NCBI GenBank assembly: GCA_021229015.1
Contig: CM037783.1
Location: 8,565,324-8,629,323, forward strand
Origin: Solen grandis
Lineage: Eukaryota; Mollusca; Bivalvia; Adapedonta; Solenidae
Reading direction: 5' to 3'
Length of the DNA: 64,000 nucleotides
Shown: positions 11,510 through 23,229 of the stretch, in pieces
Layout of the letters: every line of letters begins with the position of its first letter
Numbering within the stretch: position 1 is the stretch's first letter
Translations under genes and position numbers: made by a program
Notes under the pieces: generated by a model
Database searches by the model: none
The model's input: only the letters and a program-made list of their open reading frames with translations
Told to the model about the DNA's origin: nothing

Positions 11510-12585
11510 CTGAAATGGATAAAATACAATTAATTAAATAGGAATTTTGGTAATTGAATTCATATTGATTAATTAACTCCAAATCACAGTTTCAGTTAAC
11601 CCCTTAAGTGAATCGGGTTAGGGTCTCACGGGTTTTTGAGTTATGGTTAAGGTTAAGGGTTTGGTAAGAGTAAACTAACTGTAACTAGAGTTTACTCCAA
11701 ATGAGGAATGAACTTAATCTCAAGAAAAAGTAATAAAACATGAATAGTGACTGACAAAACAGGTTTTACAGTTAAGGTTAGGTTAGGGGTAAGGGTTGGA
11801 GTAAACTAGTCGCAAAAGAGTTTACTCCAAATGTATGATGCAGAAATTAAAAAATCTCGATAAATGTTTAAAATTTAAATCGGTACTGAGATGACGGAGG
11901 GTTAGAGTTAGGGTATTGGGTTAGGGCTGGAGTAAACTAGAGGTAAATTTACTTGCAGATTGAGGATATGATAATCTCGATAAAATAGTTAAAAATTAAA
12001 AGTTATGTCCTATAAAAAAATAAGCTTCTAATCATATATTTTTACTTCTATTAACAAACACAGTTTTAATTATGATATATTAAGGTCTAAAATTAATAAC
12101 TCCACAATATATATTCAAAAAAGAAAAACTATGACACAATGCTACTTATTTGTTCAAAAAAATGAATCGTGAAAGAGAAGTGGAATATATCAATAACAAC
12201 CAATACTTGTTTGATTATAATTCTGACGAAATAATAACTACTTTAAATAAATTAAAATAAATCTATTTCCTCAAAATCACCACGTTATGATATCAATTCA
12301 AAGGAAAAGAAAAAAATAATGAAATGCAAAAGATCAACTTACCTTCAAAAAAGTAGGTAGCACAAAAATCCAGAAATATAAATCACTATCACATCTTTTC
12401 ACATAAACTTGCAAAGCGTAACTGACAAAAGCGAGGAAAAATGTATAGTGAAGTCAGATAGTAAGAGACATATGCCGTAACAACAAATCATTGCACGGAA
12501 AAAGATCACGTGACTGTCAGCCATTTTGTTTTGGGTCACGTGTTGGGTCATCTGTTGACGGGTCAACATTCGTTTCAAGCCTATA

Positions 12586-12624
12586 CCCTAACCCTAACCC
12601 TAACCTAACCCTAACCTAACCCTA
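12586..12624 (+). repeat. Irregular telomeric tract, copy 3
   Basis: CCCTAA hexamers are interrupted twice by five-base CCTAA units and end in the ATG of the small gene. The irregular units shift the upstream frame, which supports this tract being untranslated leader. Confidence 0.9.
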
Positions 12625-13345
12625 ATGGACCAAATGTCATACCCAGTCGGACAGAAACAAACTAGTCCTCTCAGCAGCTCAACGCCAGTTCAAAACAAGA
12701 AGCAAAGAACTGAAGTTGGCTTCACCTTTAAGAAGACGATTCCAAGACATCCACATACCCTCAACGACATAAGAGATTCTTCACTGCGATCAAACTTGAA
12801 GAAATATTACACCGAAAACTGGACCAAACAAGAGAAGCTAACCCCTGCGCAAAATGCCTTTGTGCAGTATTTTATGTTGGAGAAGAATAAAGGGTTTTCA
12901 GGTAATGATATATTTTGTCTATGCATATATAATAACATATTTAATCTTTATGAAATAAACAAAGTTTCGGGTATATCTGTAATTTCCAGGATGTAGAATA
13001 CATTCCATAATATGATTCTGAACGTACTTATTTTGGTTTGGACTTCAATTGAATTACTTTTATTTTTCAGGCAAAAGATCAGTCATCAACGCACTTTTTT
13101 CCGCCGGAGTCAAGGACGGGATGTGGTGCTCTACTTTTGAGCCGGAAGGAATCAAACATAGTTTTACCGATTACTTGCGAGAAAAGTGTAAGAACCTACA
13201 GAAGAAAAAATTGGCAGAACAATCAATGCAGGACTTTGCTAATGAATACGTTGCCTCTATGGACGTAGGGCAAATGAGTGGCCCAGTAGATGGCGAATGC
13301 AACGACAGAGGTGAAGGATATTCGACAAGACAGGACATGGACTAG
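12625..13345 (+). CDS. Small two-exon gene of the array, copy 3
   Basis: Exon 1 is 12625-12901 and exon 2 is 13071-13345, with the same splice junctions and the same predicted protein as copy 2. The 3' flank differs from the other copies by short indels around 13449-13550. Confidence 0.6.
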
Positions 13346-13863
13346 TTATTCTGGCAATAACTATAAAATCTACAAGTTAGATATAACTAAGACTAATATG
13401 TTTCACTCAGGTTGTGAAAATAATTTGTGTTTTGCTTTTCTTTTTACAGTTGAATTCTTATTTCAATCTTGTCGAATTTGTTATGATTGTTCATTATTTT
13501 TTTTTTTTAAATTCTTGCAGCGTTTACTTAAATGATTTAACGGTTCAGAAAGCCTTATTTCTTATATAGATACAACTGTGGGGTTCAATTTTTTGTTCAT
13601 ATATTTGAAATTTATAGAAACTAATCATTTTCTTACACATCAATGTTTGTTTTCAAGTGTGCTGATTATTTTCATTTCTTTCACATGATTTTTGTTAATT
13701 GATTGTTAACACTTTAAATTATAAAGCAATTATATTAAATAAATGTAATATTACGTCTTGTCCATGGTTTATACTGCATCGCAGTTATTTCCAATGATGA
13801 ATATACTACACTTTCTAATTTTTAGATCAATTTAAACAGAACTGGATTCCTTTAACAATCACT

Positions 13864-14043
13864 TAGCCCCTCACCGCTGTGGGTTCGATTCCCGGCAGGG
13901 TCTCGGATTTTTAAGTGAGGAAGCTTTCCAGCTGGCTTGCGGAAGGTCGGTGGTTTACCCGGGTGCCTCTGCATTCGGGGTTTCCTCCACCTGTAATTAG
14001 CTGGACGTCGCTATATGACCGAAATATTGTCGCACCGAGTTAC
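13864..14043 (+). repeat. 5'-truncated tRNA-derived SINE, array copy 3
   Basis: This is the orthologous copy of the SINE at 2352-2530 within the repeat unit. Confidence 0.8.
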
Positions 14044-14530
14044 ATCTGACGGAGATAGTATTTCAGGTCAATAGAAAAACAAAACGTTTAATCAATTAAA
14101 TCACATTAACATTTATTAGAATGCATATTATCATATCATACAAGACATTTGAAATATATTCACTAGTGAAAATATGGTTTAAAAATCAAATATAAACATT
14201 CATACCCATAACCCCTTACCTGATAAAGTTTATAAGGTATACTCTTTATACTGAAAAAGGGGTGTTAACTCTAACCCGAACCCATTACTCCAAACCTTAC
14301 CCTATATTTAACCATAAATTTTGCCATTTACACAATTAATTTAAAATCTATTTTTCATTATTTTTGACATACATGCATTCATATATACATACCTATATAG
14401 GTATTGAGTTTCAATGCGGCTTACTCTAAGGCTGACGGTTTGTGTAAGGAATTAATTAATAGTCCTGACAAAAATACACAATAGTTGGCAATAAATTCAA
14501 TAAGCCCGAGCTCAAGATTTTGTCCCTGTT

Positions 14531-17326
14531 TCATTTGTTTTTCTTTTTTATTCGCTTCAGTTTTACTTTAAATGCTTCGAGGGATCTATCTGGTATTTGC
14601 ATTTCCCGACAACGTTCTTGATAGTACTGCCATTTCTTAAACAATGTCCACTGTGGATTTGTTGAATCACTTTCATTAAGAAGACCCAATTCAACTGACG
14701 TCCATACGCTGTTACAGCGACTGCTTGGTTTGTGTTTGATCTGAGCTTCCTCTGACTCTGTTGTTGTTCTTATGCTAAGTTCATAATCCCCTATTCGGTA
14801 GGGTTGATCAACGTTGTCGTCACTCTTTGGTACATTTTCTTCTACCACTTGTGTTTTTTCTCTTATGTTTGAGGTGTCCTCTGTAGACCTTTTTTTGTCC
14901 AATTTTATCGGGATTGAGGGATGAAGGCGGTACAACTTTACTGTATTCACAAATGGGACTTGAAATTTGCACTGAATTTGAAGGATCCTGAGGGACGATT
15001 GACTGACAGGAAGCTGTCTCTCAACAGAACCTAGCTTTCGATAGTCGACGTACCTTCCAAGTTGAATCAATGCTAAACAAGAGACAAAGACTAGCACCTT
15101 AATCAGGTCAACTTCTTTCAATTGCTGTTCGGCAAGTTTCTCCCAAACAGGCTTTATCCAAGGAAATGGGTTTTCTCTGTACAATGAACTATGGCAAAGT
15201 TTCATTTTCTCCATGCTTGAAACAACAACTGCATGCACCCTATCCACGTCAATACTTCCGTTGTCCCTTCCTGATATGTCAACAATGGACCAATAACCAT
15301 ACTTATACTCCCAGCACATAACTGCATTTCGACTCTCGTCATGTGACCTAAACGCAGGAAAGTAACCAAGAGATAAACTGTTTATACCTTTTTCAATAGA
15401 TGACTCAACTTTGACCTTTAGATTCTGAAGAAAGGTCCTTAATACGACAAATACCATCGGCCATTTTCCCTTCTTAACTGACATCAACCTTTGTATGAGT
15501 TCAGCGATTGTGATTCCACCGACTATTTTCTTATTAGCATTTCCGTGTGAAGCTTTCAACAGCATTGTGAAATGATCGAGTGTCAGAAACAAATTGCCAA
15601 TTGAATGAAATTCTTTTAGTAAAGTCATCAAAAGTTTTTTGCCTATGACAGTTTCACTACATCCAACCAAATTTACGAAACCACTTGCGCTCTCAATCCG
15701 ACGTTGCGCTGTTATGTTCTTTGTGTACAGACGCAATGGAGGCAATGTAGTTCCATCTATACAACAAGCAAAACAGTTTTCCAAAGACAGAAATCCCATT
15801 CGGTCTGTGCGGCTACGAGATGGGTACTCTAAACCTGGACCTAGGTTTATGGAATAAATTCTTGAAGTGCCAGCCATTGGATGTCCCCAGAGAAGTTTTT
15901 CCACAGCCAATTCACACTGAAATGTTTTCCAAACACTGTCTATATCACCGGTCCCCTTCTTGGTCTCAAAGGCTTCAAATAATTCTCGATGCAAATGAAG
16001 ACCAACACTTCGCAACCTGTATATAATGTTGAAACCTTTCATGAATGGTACAATCATGGAATGGGTAGCTAGTAGTTGTTCGAGTTTGTCCTGTCGTATT
16101 AGGTTTGCTGCGTCAATTTCTTTTCTGATATGTTTCAAGCTTACCACGAACTCTAATCTGCATACCCCGTCGCGACATTTGAAAAAGTTGCTTTCAATTT
16201 CAGAAAGATATTTCGATGCATCTTTGTAGAGACTTCTCTCACATGGTGTACTTTGAATACCTTTTACAATCAGTATTGATGCAGAAATAGGATGAACCCG
16301 TGTCGTTGGATAACGGTGTGGTAAATCACTGTACATCTGAGCAAATCTGATGTCTTCGGGACAAACGTCTCTAAGCAAGGCAGAAATACTGAGATCCCTA
16401 CCATCCAAAGACGTTTGAAAGTTTGCACATTGTCCAAAGGAAAAGGCAGATATAACTTGGCAGCGAGGACCAGTCACTTCTTTAATGCCTTGCCGGCTCC
16501 AAAAGAGATCCATTGTTCCGGAAGAAATGGCATGACCTACGTGAACACACATCTCTTCCACCGCTCTCTCATCTGCAATTGGCAGTGGTACTAATCCGCT
16601 CCATTTATCTCCAAAACGGAAACTAAACACAATTTTTCTGAAATTTGGAAGTTCGGTCAGTTCTGTATTTCGCAAAGCGTTTTTAAAACTTTGGAGGATC
16701 CTAGCTTCATCTCCTGGTAAGACAAAAACCCTCTTAGCAGCGTTCAAGTTATTCTTTGCTAATGTTTGTAATGCCTCGCCACGAATCCACATTTTCTTCA
16801 ATTCTAACTGAAAATTAAATCTCAGTCTCTCCATAAACTGAACAACAAGCTTTTTTTGCAAGTCGTGTGGATAAGATGAAGCTTCCTTGAAGTCAGGAAG
16901 AATTCCAAGCCAGGTCTCCCACTGTCCGTCATATATAAGCTGTGTCCCGACTGCTTCTTTCAACACTCTTAGACTGTTTTCACTATACATTGACAATTTC
17001 AAATGCTTCTTTAGAACGGGGAACAGTTTTTTCAATCCAAAAATACCTACTGGCAATAAATCTAGGTGTCTGAATTTCGACAGAAAACCATCCGCAATGC
17101 TTTTCCAGACTATGGTTACTCCATCAATATCAGACTTGAAATCAAGTTCTTCCAGATCTGCTTCAGATGTTATGTTAGTTCCTCGGACAGATATGTATTT
17201 ATCACGTAGCAAAAACTGTTCAACACTTTCATACTTCCTAAAGCATTCAGCAAAACTCAAACCATTCTCTAACGCTGTGTCTAGCAGATGTAGATTTTCC
17301 ACCTCATCGTCCTCGGAATCGGCCAT
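14531..17326 (-). CDS. 931-aa protein with C-terminal Myb/SANT-like domain, array copy 3
   Basis: Intact 931-codon frame. It differs from copy 1 at a handful of sites (for example one Gln to Lys near residue 379 and Asp-Phe to Glu-Leu near residue 844). It has the same AG/ATG junction, with a predicted 5'UTR intron at 17327-18159. Two intact copies with near-identical protein suggest the frame is either very young or under constraint. Comparing synonymous and non-synonymous changes across more copies would tell which. Confidence 0.75.
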   Translation of the reverse strand: MADSEDDEVENLHLLDTALENGLSFAECFRKYESVEQFLLRDKYISVRGTNITSEADLEELDFKSDIDGVTIVWKSIADGFLSKFRHLDLLPVGIFGLKKLFPVLKKHLKLSMYSENSLRVLKEAVGTQLIYDGQWETWLGILPDFKEASSYPHDLQKKLVVQFMERLRFNFQLELKKMWIRGEALQTLAKNNLNAAKRVFVLPGDEARILQSFKNALRNTELTELPNFRKIVFSFRFGDKWSGLVPLPIADERAVEEMCVHVGHAISSGTMDLFWSRQGIKEVTGPRCQVISAFSFGQCANFQTSLDGRDLSISALLRDVCPEDIRFAQMYSDLPHRYPTTRVHPISASILIVKGIQSTPCERSLYKDASKYLSEIESNFFKCRDGVCRLEFVVSLKHIRKEIDAANLIRQDKLEQLLATHSMIVPFMKGFNIIYRLRSVGLHLHRELFEAFETKKGTGDIDSVWKTFQCELAVEKLLWGHPMAGTSRIYSINLGPGLEYPSRSRTDRMGFLSLENCFACCIDGTTLPPLRLYTKNITAQRRIESASGFVNLVGCSETVIGKKLLMTLLKEFHSIGNLFLTLDHFTMLLKASHGNANKKIVGGITIAELIQRLMSVKKGKWPMVFVVLRTFLQNLKVKVESSIEKGINSLSLGYFPAFRSHDESRNAVMCWEYKYGYWSIVDISGRDNGSIDVDRVHAVVVSSMEKMKLCHSSLYRENPFPWIKPVWEKLAEQQLKEVDLIKVLVFVSCLALIQLGRYVDYRKLGSVERQLPVSQSSLRILQIQCKFQVPFVNTVKLYRLHPSIPIKLDKKRSTEDTSNIREKTQVVEENVPKSDDNVDQPYRIGDYELSIRTTTESEEAQIKHKPSSRCNSVWTSVELGLLNESDSTNPQWTLFKKWQYYQERCREMQIPDRSLEAFKVKLKRIKKKNK

Positions 17327-18402
17327 CTGAAATGGATAAAATACAATTAATTAAATAGGAATTTTGGTAATTGAATTCATATTGATTAATTAACTCCAAA
17401 TCACAGTTTCAGTTAACCCCTTAAGTGAATCGGGTTAGGGTCTCACGGGTTTTGAGTTATGGTTAAGGTTAAGGGTTTGGTAAGAGTAAACTAACTGTAA
17501 CTAGAGTTTACTCCAAATGAGGAATGAACTTAATCTCAAGAAAAAGTAATAAAACATGAATAGTGACTGACAAAACAGGTTTTACAGTTAAGGTTAGGTT
17601 AGGGGTAAGGGTTGGAGTAAACTAGTCGCAAAAGAGTTTACTCCAAATGTATGATGCAGAAATTAAAAAATCTCGATAAATGTTTAAAATTTAAATCGGT
17701 ACTGAGATGACGGAGGGTTAGAGTTAGGGTATTGGGTTAGGGCTGGAGTAAACTAGAGGTAAATTTACTTGCAGATTGAGGATATGATAATCTCGATAAA
17801 ATAGTTAAAAATTAAACGTTATGTCCTATAAAAAATAAGCTTCTAATCATATATTTTTACTTCTATTAACAAACACAGTTTTAATTATGATATATTAAGG
17901 TCTAAAATTAATAACTCCACAATATATATTCAAAAAAGAAAAACTATGACACAATGCTACTTATTTGTTCAAAAAAATGAATCGTGAAAGAGAAGTGGAA
18001 TATATCAATAACAACCAATACTTGTTTGATTATAATTCTGACGAAATAATAACTACTTTAACTATAAATTAAAATAAATCTATTTCCTCAAAATCACCAC
18101 GTTATGATATCAATTCAAAGGAAAAGAAAAAAATAATGAAATGCAAAAGATCAACTTACCTTCAAAAAAGTAGGTAGCACAAAAATCCAGAAATATAAAT
18201 CACTATCACATCTTTTCACATAAACTTGCAAAGCGTAACTGACAAAAGCGAGGAAAAATGTATAGTGAAGTCAGATAGTAAGAGACATATGCCGTAACAA
18301 CAAATCATTGCACGGAAAAAGATCACGTGACTGTCAGCCATTTTGTTTTGGGTCACGTGTTGGGTCATCTGTTGACGGGTCAACATTCGTTTCAAGCCTA
18401 TA

Positions 18403-18444
18403 CCCTAACCCTAACCCTAACCCTAACCCTAACCCTAACCCTAA
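18403..18444 (+). repeat. Telomeric CCCTAA tract, copy 4
   Basis: Seven CCCTAA hexamers abut the start codon, one more than in copy 2. Confidence 0.95.
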
Positions 18445-19164
18445 TGGACCAAATGTCATACCCAGTCGGACAGAAACAAACTAGTCCTCTCAGCAGCTCA
18501 ACGCCAGTTCAAAACAAGAAGCAAAGAACTGAAGTTGGCTTCACCTTTAAGAAGACGATTCCAAGACATCCACATACCCTCAACGACATAAGAGATTCTT
18601 CACTGCGATCAAACTTGAAGAAATATTACACCGAAAACTGGACCAAACAAGAGAAGCTAACCCCTGCGCAAAATGCCTTTGTGCAGTATTTTATGTTGGA
18701 GAAGAATAAAGGGTTTTCAGGTAATGATATATTTTGTCTATGCATATATAATAACATATTTAATCTTTATGAAATAAACAAAGTTTCGGGTATATCTGTA
18801 ATTTCCAGGATGTAGAATACATTCCATAATATGATTCTGAACGTACTTATTTTGGTTTGGACTTCAATTGAATTACTTTTATTTTTCAGGCAAAAGATCA
18901 GTCATCAACGCACTTTTTTCCGCCGGAGTCAAGGACGGGATGTGGTGCTCTACTTTTGAGCCGGAAGGAATCAAACATAGTTTTACCGATTACTTGCGAG
19001 AAAAGTGTAAGAACCTACAGAAGAAAAAATTGGCAGAACAATCAATGCAGGACTTTGCTAATGAATACGTTGCCTCTATGGACGTAGGGCAAATGAGTGG
19101 CCCAGTAGATGGCGAATGCAACGACAGAGGTGAAGGATATTCGACAAGACAGGACATGGACTAG
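18444..19164 (+). CDS. Small two-exon gene of the array, copy 4
   Basis: Exon 1 is 18444-18720 and exon 2 is 18890-19164, with the same junctions and predicted protein as copies 2 and 3. The 3' flank has a roughly 80-bp deletion near 19325 compared with copy 2. Confidence 0.6.
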
Positions 19165-19600
19165 TTATTCTGGCAATAACTATAAAATCTACAAGTTAGA
19201 TATAACTAAGACTAATATGTTTCACTCAGGTTGTGAAAATAATTTGTGTTTTGCTTTTCTTTTTACAGTTGCAATTCTTATTTCAATCTTGTCGAATTTG
19301 TTATGATTGTGATCATTATTTTTTTAAATTTAACGGTTATTTATAAATTTATAGAAACTAATCATTTTCTTACACATCAATGTTTGTTTTCAAGTGTGCT
19401 GATTATTTTCATTTCTTTCACATGATTTTTGTTAATTGATTGTTAACACTTTAAATTATAAAGCAATTATATTAAATAAATGTAATATTACGTCTTGTCC
19501 ATGGTTTATACTGCATCGCAGTTATTTCCAATGATGAATATACTACACTTTCTAATTTTTAGATCAATTTAAACAGAACTGGATTCCTTTAACAATCACT

Positions 19601-19780
19601 TAGCCCCTCACCGCTGTGGGTTCGATTCCCGGCAGGGTCTCGGATTTTTAAGTGAGGAAGCTTTCCAGCTGGCTTGCGGAAGGTCGGTGGTTTACCCGGG
19701 TGCCTCTGCATTCGGGGTTTCCTCCACCTGTAATTAGCTGGACGTCGCTATATGACCGAAATATTGTCGCACCGAGTTAC
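19601..19780 (+). repeat. 5'-truncated tRNA-derived SINE, array copy 4
   Basis: This is the orthologous copy of the SINE in the other units. The array sequence ends about 65 bp after it. Confidence 0.8.
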
Positions 19781-19880
19781 ATCTGACGGAGATAGTATTT
19801 CAGGTCAATAGAAAAACAAAACGTTTAATCAATTAAATCACATTAATTTTTAATTTTAAAATAATTTAATCATTAACAAC

Positions 19881-19980
19881 NNNNNNNNNNNNNNNNNNNN
19901 NNNNNNNNNNNNNNNNNNNNNNNNNNNNNNNNNNNNNNNNNNNNNNNNNNNNNNNNNNNNNNNNNNNNNNNNNNNNNNNN
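19881..19980. other. Assembly gap (100 N)
   Basis: Exactly 100 N, the usual placeholder for a scaffold join of unknown size. The 5.7-kb array and the following minisatellite need not be neighbours. Confidence 0.99.
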
Positions 19981-20585
19981 TGGATAAGTCCCCCCTACTC
20001 TCTGGATAAGCACCTCTCCGGATAAGTATCCACCTACTTCTGGAAAAGCACCAAATCTCTGGATAAGTACCTACTCTCTGGATAAGCACCTACTCTCTGG
20101 ATAAGTACCTACTTCTGGATAAGCACCTACTCTTTGGATAAGTACCCACCTACTCTCTGGATAAGCACCTACTCCTGGATAAGTACCTTCTCTCGGATAA
20201 GTACCTCTCTCTGGATAAGCACCTACTCTTTGGATAAGTACCCACCTAATCTCTGGATAAGTACCAAACCTACTCTCTGGATAAGCACCTACTCTCTGGA
20301 TAAGTACTACTCTCGGGATAAGCACCAAACTCTCTGGATAAGTACCTACTCTTGGATAAGCACCTACTCTTTGGAAAAAGTACCCACCTACTCTCTGGAT
20401 AAGCACCTACTCTCTGGATAAGTACCCACCTACTCCGGGATAAGCACCTACCTCTGGATAAGCCCCTACTCTCTGGATAAGTACCCACCTACCTTGGATA
20501 AGTACCTTCTCTCTGGATAAGACCTACTCTCTGGATAAGTACCTTTCTCTCTGGATAAGCACCCACCTACTCTCTGGATAAGCAC
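19981..20585. repeat. Minisatellite, about 20-bp unit
   Basis: About 30 imperfect copies of a unit like CTCTGGATAAGTACCTA, alternating between AAGCACC and AAGTACC forms with some longer AAGTACCCACCTA variants. Open frames here on both strands are by-products of the repeat. Confidence 0.95.
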
Positions 20586-20949
20586 ACTATAGACAGTGAC
20601 ATAATACTGAATTAAGTCTGGTAGTTCTTACACTGGGTAAAAGGGTATTTGACACTAACTACTATAAAGATCAATTTAGGCTATATATATATACTATACC
20701 TTATTAGACAAATAAAGCCTACATAATCATATAATTGTGCCAAATACCTGTGCATTGCGTCACCTAGTCCTGGAACTATCCTTACAAGCTGAGTTCCAAA
20801 CAATGGGACTATCCTATAGTCATTTCTAATCATTTCTAATGACTTGGTATGTCACACTGAACCCTTGACTCCCCTTTCTCTAACCAAATAGTACCAGAAT
20901 CGGTATCTGTCAAAACTTTTTCCCTTAAAAGGTTGTTTTTTTTTTTAGA
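20586..20949. other. Unique non-coding stretch
   Basis: AT-rich sequence between two minisatellites. No open frame, RNA gene or known repeat could be supported. Confidence 0.5.
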
Positions 20950-20954
20950 ACATT

Positions 20955-22800
20955 AAATATCCTGTCTAAGGAAAAATATCCTGTCTAAGGACATATATCC
21001 TGTCTCAGGACAAATATCCCCGTCTCAGGACAAATATTCTGTCTATGGGGCAAATATCCTGTCTCAGGACAAATATCCCGTCTAAGGACATATATCCTGT
21101 CTAAGGACAAATATCCTGTCAAGGACAAATATCCTGTCTAAGGACAAATATCTAAGGATAAATATCCTGTCTAAGGACTATATCCTGTCTAAGTACAATA
21201 ATCCGTCTAAGGACAAATATCTAAGGACAAATATCCTGTCTAAAGACATATATCCTGTCTCAGGACAAATATCCTGTCTCAGGACAAATATCCTGTCTAA
21301 GGACAAATATCCTGTCTAAGGACAAATATCTTAGGACAAATATCCTGTCTTAGTACATAATCCCGTCTCAGGACAAATATCCTGTTTTAAGGACAAATAT
21401 CCTGTCTAAGGACAAATATCTAAGGAAAAATATTCTGTCTAGAGACAAATATCTAAGGAAAAATATCCTGTCTAAGGACAAATATCCTGTCTAAGGACAA
21501 ATATCCTGTCTAAGGAGAAATATCTAAGGACAATATCCTGTCTAAGGACAATATCCGTCTAAGGACAATATCCTGTCTAAGGACATATACCTGTCTAAGG
21601 ACAATATCCTGTCTAAGGACAAATATCCTGTCTAAGGACAAATAACTAAGGACAAATATCCTGTCTAAGGACAAATATCCTAAGGAAATAACTATGGCAA
21701 ATATCCTGTCTAAGGGCAAATATCTAAGGACAAATATCCTGTCTAAGGACAATATCCTGTTTTAAGGACAATATCCTGTCTAAGGACAATACCTGTCTAA
21801 GGACAAATAACTAAGGACAAATGACAAATACCTAAGGATAAATAACTAAGGACAAAAATCCTGTCTAAGGGCAAATAACTAAGGACAAATATCCTGTCTA
21901 AGGAAAAATATCCTGTCTAAGGGGCATATCCTGTCTCTCTGCGGTAGGTCATTTGGGTTTTACCCGGGTACCTCTGTTTACTCGGGGGCTTCCTCCACCT
22001 GTAATTTTGCTGGACGTGGCTATTGATTGAAACACTATCGCAGCGACGGATAAACCCAATACAATACAATACAATATCCTGTTTTCAGGATAAATTCCTG
22101 TTTAAGGACAAATATCCGTCTAAGCAAATATCTAAGGACAAATATCCTGTCTAAGGACAAATATCTAAGGACAAATATCCTGTCTAAGGACATATATCCT
22201 GTCTCAGGACAAATATCCTAAGGACATATATTCCCGTCTCAGGACAATATCCAAGGACAAATATCCTGTCTATGGACATATACCTGTCTCATGACAAAAA
22301 TCCTGTCTCAGGACAAATATCTAAGGACAAATATCTTGTCTAAGAACAAATAACCGTCTCAGGTAAATATCCTGTTTAAGGACAAATATCCTGTCTAAGG
22401 ACAAATATCTAAGGGACAAATATCCTGTCTAAGGACAAATATCTAAGGACAAATATCCTGTCTAAGGTCATATATCCTGTCTCAGGACAAATTTTCCTAA
22501 GGACATATATCCTGTCTCAGGACAAATATCCTAAGGACAAATATCCTGTCTATGACATATATCCTGTCTCATGACAAATATCCTGTCTCAGGACAAATAT
22601 CTAAGGACAAATATTGTCTAAGAACAAATATCCTGTCTAAGGACAAATATCCTGTCTAAAGGGCAAATATCTGTCTAAGGGGCAAATATCTAAGACAAAA
22701 TCCTAAGGACAAATATCCTGCCTAAGGACAAAAATCCTTCTAAGGACAAATGTCCTGTCTAAGGACAAATGTCCTGTCTAAGGACATACATCCTGCCCGA
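20955..22800. repeat. Minisatellite, about 19-bp unit
   Basis: About 90 imperfect copies of ATCCTGTCTAAGGACAAAT, mixed with shorter TCTAAGGACAAATA units. A 3' SINE fragment interrupts the array at 21938-22068, so the array predates that insertion or grew around it. Confidence 0.95.
21938..22068 (+). repeat. SINE 3' fragment inside the minisatellite
   Basis: It matches the distal part of the SINE at 61658-61906 (GCGGTAGGTC, ACCCGGGTACCTCTG, CTTCCTCCACCTGTAAT) and ends in a short ACAAT-type tail repeat. The tRNA-like 5' half is absent. Confidence 0.85.
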
Positions 22801-23229
22801 AGGACATTTTGCCAAGTGGTTTTCAGCCCTTTATCCCTTTACCTCATGAAGATTTATGTATAAAATTTATGACAATGAAAAATTATTTACTGAAATTTTA
22901 AAAGGTGTATCAACAATGGATATCAAAATATGAATGGGAAGTAGCTGTCCCTCAAAACTTTTCTAAATTAGGTTAAAGGTTGTAATTAATGCAATGACAA
23001 CTTCCCAGTCTGTGTTTGTCTCCTTACAACTGTTTAAAAAAAGGTCTGTTGTACATACTTTTAAATATATAAGACAAGATCTTCTAAATAGATCTTCAAA
23101 TTATTACTTTTTCTCCTGAATCTAAGAAAAATAATTTGAAGGAAAAAAAAACATACTATGGTGTCCAGAAAAACAACAACAAGGTATTACCAAACTATGC
23201 TGCCCTGTCAAGAGATATGACAACTATAA
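22801..23229. other. Non-coding stretch
   Basis: AT-rich sequence between the minisatellite and the pearl-like element. One short open frame (from 23136) runs on into the pearl-like repeat, and its start has no supporting signal. Nothing else recognised. Confidence 0.4.

Larger units (their letters stand above)
1..19846. repeat. Head-to-tail tandem array, about 5.7-kb unit carrying a divergent gene pair
   Basis: The same sequence recurs from 1, 5678, 11373 and 17190, giving periods of about 5677, 5695 and 5817 bp. The fourth copy stops near 19846, where the sequence diverges 35 bases before an N gap. Copies are nearly identical: the two intact 931-aa proteins differ at only a few residues. 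Differences are mainly small indels, one replaced stretch near 2180 in copy 1, the number of telomeric repeats, and a deletion with filler in copy 2. High identity means recent amplification or ongoing homogenisation. Whether this is a host gene cluster, a subtelomeric repeat or an arrayed mobile element is not resolved. No inverted termini or target duplications can be seen, because the start lies outside the window and the end is at a gap. Confidence 0.95.

Noticed and set aside
1..19846. Interpreting the array as an actual chromosome end
   Set aside because: The telomeric tracts are short (at most seven hexamers), interstitial and all in one orientation within units, and the contig ends at a gap rather than in telomere sequence.
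19856..20488. Open frames over the first minisatellite, one crossing the N run
   Set aside because: Repetitive translation of a 20-bp repeat in several frames, and gap bases cannot encode protein.
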